Shown: positions 59,113-64,000 of the stretch, one piece after another
Layout of the letters: every line of letters starts with the position of its first letter
Position numbering within the stretch: position 1 is the stretch's first letter
NCBI GenBank assembly: GCA_003162415.1
Contig: PMOL01000019.1
Span: 124,001 to 188,000 of the forward strand
Length of the DNA stretch: 64,000 nucleotides
Source: Candidatus Dormiibacterota bacterium
Lineage (GTDB): Bacteria; Chloroflexota; Dormibacteria; Aeolococcales; Aeolococcaceae
Direction: 5' to 3'
Notes under the pieces: generated by a model
The model's input: only the letters and a program-made list of their open reading frames with translations
What the model was told of the DNA's origin: nothing
Database searches by the model: none
Made by a program: the position numbers and the translations under genes

Positions 59113-59691
59113 TCAGACCGGCGGGGTGAGCACCACGGCGTTCTGAGCGAAGTGGTCGCTCAGGTTCGATGGGAGAGCCGGCGAGAACAGCGTCTTCACC
59201 TGCGGCTCGAGCCGGATCGCCGCGCCGCTCAGCGTCGCCGCGTGAATGTCCTGCGACATGGACGAATGCGTGGTTGAGCTCGGTCCGCTCACGGAGATGG
59301 CAACGAGGAAGAGGATGAGCACCTCAGCGACCCCAACGAGCGCGCCCACCAGCACACCGCCGATCCGGTCGAACGCGGCGACCACGATCTTCTCGAGACG
59401 CTCGTTCAGGAGCGCGCCGAGGACCTCGAAGACGATGATCACAAACAGGAACACCGCGACGAAGGCCCAGGCATTTGCCTGGACGTTGTGCGAATGGATC
59501 AACGCGGCGATCGCGTTGCCCAGGTTGGAGGCGGCGAAGCACGCAAGGAAGACGCCCACCGCGCTGAAGACGCGCCGGATGAGTCCGTGACTCCAACCCA
59601 GGTATGCGTTGATCGCCACGGCGATGACGAGCAGCGCGTCTGCGAATACCTGGCCGGGAGTACTGTCAATAGATGTGGCTATCGCGCCCAC
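59113..59691 (-). CDS. CvpA-family membrane protein
   Basis: The protein is about 192 residues from GTG 59691, with four helices: FADALLVIAVAINAYLGWSH, RVFSAVGVFLACFAASNLGN, WAFVAVFLFVIIVFEVLG and ILFLVAISVSG. The CvpA pattern (AYLGWSHGLIRRVF, FDRIGGVLVGALVGVAEVLI) is clear. CvpA proteins affect membrane homeostasis and secretion. The extra-membrane C-terminus is about 60 residues. The frame continues to 59799 without homology and would overlap the divergent gene. Confidence 0.85.
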   Translation of the reverse strand: MGAIATSIDSTPGQVFADALLVIAVAINAYLGWSHGLIRRVFSAVGVFLACFAASNLGNAIAALIHSHNVQANAWAFVAVFLFVIIVFEVLGALLNERLEKIVVAAFDRIGGVLVGALVGVAEVLILFLVAISVSGPSSTTHSSMSQDIHAATLSGAAIRLEPQVKTLFSPALPSNLSDHFAQNAVVLTPPV

Positions 59692-59752
59692 AAAATGACC
59701 GTAACACGCGTTTGCCACACTGGAACCGGAGATTTCGTTACAGAATTGCTCT

Positions 59753-60580
59753 GTGCAACCCCTCCTGCGTACGTCCCGGAGCGACGTCTCGGCCCGCAAG
59801 ACCTACGATCTCCTCGACGAGCCGACCGGGCCCGACTATGCCGGGCTGCTCGAGTGTGCCCTGGTCCAGTGCACCACCGCCGTGCTCACCGTGCCGACCA
59901 GCGAGATGGATCCGGAGGGGCAGGCCACGGTCGAGAGTTTGGCGCGATTCCAGCAGGCGAAGAGCATTATCGCGGCCGGAAGCCTGGTTCGCTATGCCCT
60001 GAGCCGGGAGAGCGTCACGGTGCTCCAGGAGGCGACCGGCGGCCTGTACGGGTGGCAGCATCCCGGGCTGCCGGACAACCTCTGCCTCTATCGCGGTGAC
60101 GGCAGCCCATGGCTGGTGTCGAGCGCCGGCGCCCACATCGGGTATCTCGAGGTCTCGCCCTTCGAGAAGCTGCTGATCGGGCGTACCGCCCCCGGGCTCA
60201 TCGCGGTGCTCGCGCACCAGAGCGCGCGTGACGCGATCCTCGCCTACATGGAACGGCGCTTCGAATCCAACGTGGCATCACTGACCGAACAGCTCTCCGA
60301 CTATGCGCGCATCGTCATCGGCGACGGCCGGGAGGGTCTCGTGGACGCGCTCGAGGACTGGATGCGCTCCGGTGAGGAGGCGCGGATCTCGGCATCCCTC
60401 GAGGTTGCGCGCGATCTGCGGCTCGTGGAGCTGCGCGAGACCGTGGCGTCGTTGCTGCGGGCGTCGATGCGTGAGGATGCAGCGGTTCCCGAGGTCTATC
60501 GGTCCGTCCCCGCGCTCCGCGCGCGATGGCGGATCGCCAGGCGGCGTCAGCTCGAGCGCGTCCTCCGCCAGCTGTCCTGA
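59753..60580 (+). CDS. Hypothetical protein
   Basis: The 275-residue soluble protein has no recognised family. The first half contains a mixed alpha/beta domain (GLLECALVQCTTAVLTVPTS to YLEVSPFEKLLIGRTAPGLI). The second half is long helices (AYMERRFESNVASLTEQLSD, then RLVELRETVASLLRASMRED). The ending RARWRIARRRQLERVLRQLS is strongly basic. It starts with GTG, divergent from cvpA, and is convergent with tadC across a hairpin repeat. A role with the pilus locus is possible but unproven. Confidence 0.7.
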   Translation: MQPLLRTSRSDVSARKTYDLLDEPTGPDYAGLLECALVQCTTAVLTVPTSEMDPEGQATVESLARFQQAKSIIAAGSLVRYALSRESVTVLQEATGGLYGWQHPGLPDNLCLYRGDGSPWLVSSAGAHIGYLEVSPFEKLLIGRTAPGLIAVLAHQSARDAILAYMERRFESNVASLTEQLSDYARIVIGDGREGLVDALEDWMRSGEEARISASLEVARDLRLVELRETVASLLRASMREDAAVPEVYRSVPALRARWRIARRRQLERVLRQLS

Positions 60581-60602
60581 GCGCACGGTGGCGAACATGG
60601 CA

Positions 60603-60682
60603 GAGGCTGACAGACCGGTTTGAAGCTGAGCCGGGGTCTCCTCCGTCCGCCCCCAGGGGCTGAGTGGTCCGGCTTCAGCCTC
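60603..60682. repeat. Hairpin repeat at the convergent junction before tadC
   Basis: GAGGCTGA (60603–60610) pairs with TCAGCCTC (60675–60682) around further partial dyads. Bases 60605–60648 resemble 54081–54126, sharing GGCTGA, CCGGTTTGAAG and a GGGTC-CTCC ending. As in the 54-kb copy, the right arm contains the stop codon of the minus-strand gene. It probably acts as a bidirectional terminator. Confidence 0.5.
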
Positions 60683-61622
60683 CGCCGGGCCCGAACTGGT
60701 GGGCGACCTCGATGACCGCAGGTCCGAGGAGGACGATGAAGAGCGTCGGGAAGATGCATCCGACCATGGGGAAGAGCATCTTCAGTGGCGCCTTCTGGCC
60801 CTGTTCCTCGGCGCGCTGACGGCGCTTGCGCCGGATCTCCTCGGACTGGATGCGGAGAACGTTGGCGACGCCGACACCGAGCTGTTCCGACTGAATGATC
60901 GCCTGGATGAAGTTGCTCAGCTCCTCGACCTTGCAGCGCCGGCCGACATCGTCCAGCGCCTCGAGACGTGGGCGGCCGAGGCGAACCTCGTTGAGCATGA
61001 TCGTGAGCTCACGCGAGAACTCGTTGTTGTACTTGTCGACGACCCGGATGAGGGCCGCGTCGAAGCTGAGCCCGGCCTCCACGGAGATGGTGAGCAGGTC
61101 GAGTGCGCTCGGAAGCGCAAGGAGGATCTCCTTCTGCCGCTTCTTGATACGGCGCGCAACCACCATCTGGGGTGCGAGGTAGCCGAGGATCAGACCGCCG
61201 AGCGGGACGACCGCGAACAGCGGCATCGCCAGCGCGCCCAAGAGCGCGAGCGCGAGACCGATCGCGGTGAAGAGCAGCATGGAGAGGAGTCGCAGCGCGA
61301 GGAATCCCGACGCGTTGAGACCCATCGGGCGCCCTGCGAGGTTCAGCTTCTCCTGGAGTGCGTCGGTGCTGCCCTGGCCCGCGTTCTTGTTGAGTCGATT
61401 GCCGATCTTGTCGAGGAAGGGGCGGACGACGCGGTCGAAGAGCGGCAGCGACATCTCGACCTCGGCGAGCGTCGCCGGCGCATGGCCGGCCTCAGCGAAC
61501 TGCGCGAGACGTGCCTCGAGCAGGTCGCCCTGACGCGGTGAGACCGACATGGCAAGACCGAATGCGATGAGCAGGATGCCGCCGCCGAGAGCGGCGGCGA
61601 GCGCGATGGCGAGAATGCTCAC
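60675..61622 (-). CDS. tadC: Tad pilus inner-membrane protein TadC (T2SSF domain)
   Basis: The 315-residue protein has an N-terminal helix, a central pair of helices and the T2SSF domain (LPSALDLLTISVEAGLSFDA, FIQAIIQSEQLGVGVANVLR, KMLFPMVGCIFPTLFIVLLG). TadC forms the inner-membrane platform of the Tad pilus with TadB. It begins one base after the tadB stop. The order is cpaB–tadB–tadC. Confidence 0.94.
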   Translation of the reverse strand: MSILAIALAAALGGGILLIAFGLAMSVSPRQGDLLEARLAQFAEAGHAPATLAEVEMSLPLFDRVVRPFLDKIGNRLNKNAGQGSTDALQEKLNLAGRPMGLNASGFLALRLLSMLLFTAIGLALALLGALAMPLFAVVPLGGLILGYLAPQMVVARRIKKRQKEILLALPSALDLLTISVEAGLSFDAALIRVVDKYNNEFSRELTIMLNEVRLGRPRLEALDDVGRRCKVEELSNFIQAIIQSEQLGVGVANVLRIQSEEIRRKRRQRAEEQGQKAPLKMLFPMVGCIFPTLFIVLLGPAVIEVAHQFGPGGG

Positions 61623-61623
61623 G

Positions 61624-62604
61624 TCAGACCTCGATCTTCACGATCTTCTGGATCGAAACCGCGCCGATTGCGATCGAGAAGATCGCTATACCGAGCATGA
61701 TGTGTCCGAGCGGGTCGGTGATCATCGGATCGAAATAGGTGGGGGAGATCAGGGCAAGGAAGCCGCAGAGGGCGATCGGCAGGATCGTGATGATCCAGCC
61801 TGACGCGCGAGCCTGAGCGGTCAGGGTCCGGATCTCGCCCTGGATGCGTACCCGTTCACGGATGGTGAACGCGATGGTGTCGAGGATTTCCGCAAGGTTG
61901 CCGCCGACCACGCGCTGGATCTGCACCGCGGTGACCATGAGGTCGAAGTCCTCGGACTTGTTGCGCACCACCATGTGGTTGAGGGCCTCGTCGACGTTGA
62001 TGCCGAGCGCGATCTCACGGGTGGCGCGCGCGAACTCCTCAGAGATGGGCGGGTTGGCATTCTTCGCGACTGACGCAAGTGCCTGTGCGAAGGAGTGGCC
62101 GGCTTTGAGCGCGTTGCTCAACAGCATCAGCGTGTCGCCGAGCTGATTGTTGAACGCACGGGTGCGACGCTTCTGGCGGAACTTCAGGAAGAAGCCACTC
62201 AGGAAGTAGACGACGATCGGGCAGGGGACGAACGCGATGGGCGATCCATAGCGGAACGCGACCAGCAGGCCGACGAGGATGCCCAGGCCGACGACGGCGA
62301 GGAGCCATTCCGAGGACTTGAGCTTGAGGTCGGCCTTCTGAAGATCGTCGGCAAGCTTGCCCGTGTGCGATGTGCGCGACAGCAGCGGGTTGAGGCCACT
62401 GGTGAGCCCGTCGAGCAGATCCCGTATCGCGTTGCCCGTTTTGACACGGGGCGGCGCGGTGGCGGCCACCGTGTCGCCGCCGTACTGGTTGAGGCGACGT
62501 GCCATCTCTCCAGCCTGGCTTTGCCCACGGCTGAGGAGGAAGGCGAAGATCGAGAGGACTGCAGACGCGGCCAGAGCCGCTGCGACAACTGCGGCTGGCG
62601 TCAT
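61624..62604 (-). CDS. tadB: Tad pilus inner-membrane protein TadB (T2SSF domain)
   Basis: From ATG 62604 (MTPAAVVAAALAASAVLSIF) the product has 326 residues. The T2SSF core is LGDTLMLLSNALKAGHSFAQ and AVQIQRVVGGNLAEILDTIA, with the TM pair LAVVGLGILVGLLVAF and the final IITILPIALCGFLALIS. A longer frame to 62733 would overlap cpaB and is not supported. It lies 5 bases after cpaB. Confidence 0.94.
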   Translation of the reverse strand: MTPAAVVAAALAASAVLSIFAFLLSRGQSQAGEMARRLNQYGGDTVAATAPPRVKTGNAIRDLLDGLTSGLNPLLSRTSHTGKLADDLQKADLKLKSSEWLLAVVGLGILVGLLVAFRYGSPIAFVPCPIVVYFLSGFFLKFRQKRRTRAFNNQLGDTLMLLSNALKAGHSFAQALASVAKNANPPISEEFARATREIALGINVDEALNHMVVRNKSEDFDLMVTAVQIQRVVGGNLAEILDTIAFTIRERVRIQGEIRTLTAQARASGWIITILPIALCGFLALISPTYFDPMITDPLGHIMLGIAIFSIAIGAVSIQKIVKIEV

Positions 62605-62609
62605 TACCG

Positions 62610-63458
62610 TCAGCCGCCGAAGAGACTGTCCAGCGTGCTTGGCGTCACGATGGTCTGCTTCACCGCTGGGATGTTGGGGGCGGTCGTCGACTCGTAGTTC
62701 GGGGTGTAGCCGGTCGCGGTGAGCTTGCCCCATTCGGACTCGGGCCGTAGGACGTACTTGACCACGAACTCTTTCCCATCACCGATGATCAGACCGGAGA
62801 GCAGTGGCGCCTCTGCGCGCGGCACCTCCACGAGGAGCACGTCCGGGGTGGCCGTCGCTGCGCTGCCCGACGAACCGGCACGAAGTACGATGACGTCCTG
62901 GAAGGTGTAGCGAATCCCCAGGGAGCCGTTGAGCGATTGCACGAGCATGTCGATGTGGTCACCCGGCAGGATGTAGCCCGCAGCGGAGACGAGTGGAGCG
63001 GTGAAGTTGTTCTGCACCAGACTCGGCACGTTCTGCGGGAGTGACGTGTTCGTCGGTATGGCAATCGCGACGTAGCCCTTGGTGATCTGCGTCTCCACGT
63101 CGGTCACGGCACTTCCGGTGCCGCTCGACGTGATCGACAACGCCGGTGTGCTGAAGAATCCAGGAACCAGCGGCGTGTTGTTTGCAAGGGCAACCTGTGT
63201 CACCTTGCCTACCACGGCCACCGGGTCGGTGTACGCGTCACCAGGCTTCGCCGTCAGCGGGACCTGGGCGACGACAACCATTGCAGGTGTCAGCGTGGTA
63301 CCGGCGGGAATGGACGCGTCGGACACGACAACGCTGACTTCATTCGCTGGTGCATTGGAGCGCACCAGGAGCAGCACGGCAACCGCCGCGGCCGCAGCCA
63401 GCACGACTCCAAGAAGCAAGAAGATCCGGCTGTTCGGTTTGTTCGCCTGGATGGCCAC
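62610..63458 (-). CDS. cpaB: Flp pilus assembly protein CpaB/RcpC
   Basis: The 282-residue protein has one N-terminal helix (IFLLLGVVLAAAAAVAVLLL) and a SAF domain (VVVSDASIPAGTTLTPAMVV). A beta-rich RcpC domain follows (GYVAIAIPTNTSLPQNVPSL, AAGYILPGDHIDMLVQS). It lies outside the inner membrane and is thought to bind peptidoglycan and the pilus channel. It heads the tadB–tadC operon. The TadA/CpaF ATPase usually between cpaB and tadB is absent here. Confidence 0.93.
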   Translation of the reverse strand: MAIQANKPNSRIFLLLGVVLAAAAAVAVLLLVRSNAPANEVSVVVSDASIPAGTTLTPAMVVVAQVPLTAKPGDAYTDPVAVVGKVTQVALANNTPLVPGFFSTPALSITSSGTGSAVTDVETQITKGYVAIAIPTNTSLPQNVPSLVQNNFTAPLVSAAGYILPGDHIDMLVQSLNGSLGIRYTFQDVIVLRAGSSGSAATATPDVLLVEVPRAEAPLLSGLIIGDGKEFVVKYVLRPESEWGKLTATGYTPNYESTTAPNIPAVKQTIVTPSTLDSLFGG

Positions 63459-63666
63459 CTGTTCTCCTCGGTTGTCTTAGTTGGTGTCGGTCACGCGGTT
63501 GCGGCGACGCTGCATCCAGCACAGCCACTTGCTGGCTTGGATGACGGCCGCACCCGAGTGTGGATCGAATCCACCCTGCCGTTCATCGCCTTTCGGTAAC
63601 AAACGCATCGCACAGCGGACGAGCTAGGCCACGCGACGCGTGACCGGACGTTGTTCATGAGCGCGG

Positions 63667-64000
63667 TTATTCGTCGAAGCGGCCGTTGGCCTGGGCACGC
63701 ATCAGCATCGCGAGAATGTCATCACGATACGGCGCGATGGTCACGATCTTGCGATACAGCTTCAATGCGCCCTTGTCGTCATTGCGCAGTCTGCGAAGCC
63801 TGGTCACGCGTTCCAGGTAGGAGACGGCAAGGTCGATATCGTGGTCATCGATGCAGATGTCGGCGAGCCGCAGTAGCGGCGTCTCGTGCACCGGGTCCGC
63901 GCGTGACGCGGCGAGATAGCAGCTGAGCGCCGCGTTTCCCTTGCCGAGCGCGCGGCATCGATCGCCCGCGTCGAGGGCCAGCTCCGCGAGCGCCCGGCCA
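63667..64000 (-). CDS. TPR-repeat protein, 5' part off the right edge
   Basis: The minus-strand frame enters from the right edge and ends at 63667, giving 110 C-terminal residues. It shows tandem helical repeats (LALDAGDRCRALGKGNAALS, then DLAVSYLERVTRLRRLRNDD, then KGALKLYRKIVTIAPYRDDI) typical of tetratricopeptide or bacterial transcriptional activator domains. It may belong to a LuxR/BTAD-type regulator or an ATPase. The missing part prevents a call. Confidence 0.65.
   Translation of the reverse strand, partial: GRALAELALDAGDRCRALGKGNAALSCYLAASRADPVHETPLLRLADICIDDHDIDLAVSYLERVTRLRRLRNDDKGALKLYRKIVTIAPYRDDILAMLMRAQANGRFDE

Noticed and set aside
1..64000. CRISPR arrays, insertion sequences, integrases or prophage genes
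   Set aside because: No regularly spaced direct repeats, transposase or integrase motifs were found on either strand.

Overview
The window is GC-rich throughout, densely coded and bacterial. It carries a full-length tRNA-Trp with an encoded CCA, a rpmG–tRNA-Trp–secE–nusG–rplK–rplA block, and a Flp/Tad pilus locus. It also holds many two-component, GAF and c-di-GMP proteins, a sedolisin (S53) protease, a WS/DGAT acyltransferase and a LigD-type primase. Many GTG starts, a TTG start and one probable CTG start are used. The mix suggests a soil-type, high-GC member of Chloroflexota or of a related candidate phylum such as Dormibacterota. That placement is inference; no rRNA is present to settle it.

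Bases 1–8500 are a regulatory and stress region. They hold a tandem-GAF sensor cut by the left edge, two paralogous single-domain response regulators (one paired with a GAF histidine kinase), two paralogous HspR-like MerR regulators, a zinc-ribbon protein and a degraded copy of it, a Cys/His-rich protein of a new-looking family, and a hemerythrin. A 17-bp inverted repeat, TGATA-N7-TATCA, occurs exactly twice and in weaker forms ahead of other transcription units here. This region also contains three gene remnants, as if a duplicated module were decaying.

Bases 8500–28350 are mostly metabolic: an S9 peptidase, an S53 peptidase abutting the stump of a luciferase-like oxidoreductase, SDR and S12 enzymes, a transketolase-like enzyme, an M20 amidohydrolase, a LigD primase, an SPL-like PLP lyase–FGGY kinase–MFS operon, an agmatinase-like hydrolase, a HAD–acyl-CoA synthetase–EamA run.

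Bases 28350–44800 are rich in c-di-GMP signalling. Four large GGDEF/EAL/GAF/PAS proteins are interspersed with an HxlR–ABC transporter operon, a DksA/TraR protein, a WS/DGAT, a lipase-like hydrolase and a Crp–aldose-epimerase operon. Bases 44700–50120 hold an ATP-grasp enzyme, an alpha/beta hydrolase with a Cys nucleophile, a divergent alkylation-repair pair (ogt and an Ada–AlkA fusion), cysH and a small membrane-anchored protein.

Bases 50270–64000 run from the translation/secretion block straight into a TadZ gene, then two more TadZ-like genes, flp, a second copy of the Cys/His family, a response regulator, CvpA, and tadC–tadB–cpaB. The TadA/CpaF ATPase is not in the window. The three TadZ paralogues lose catalytic residues stepwise, and two convergent junctions here carry related hairpin repeats.
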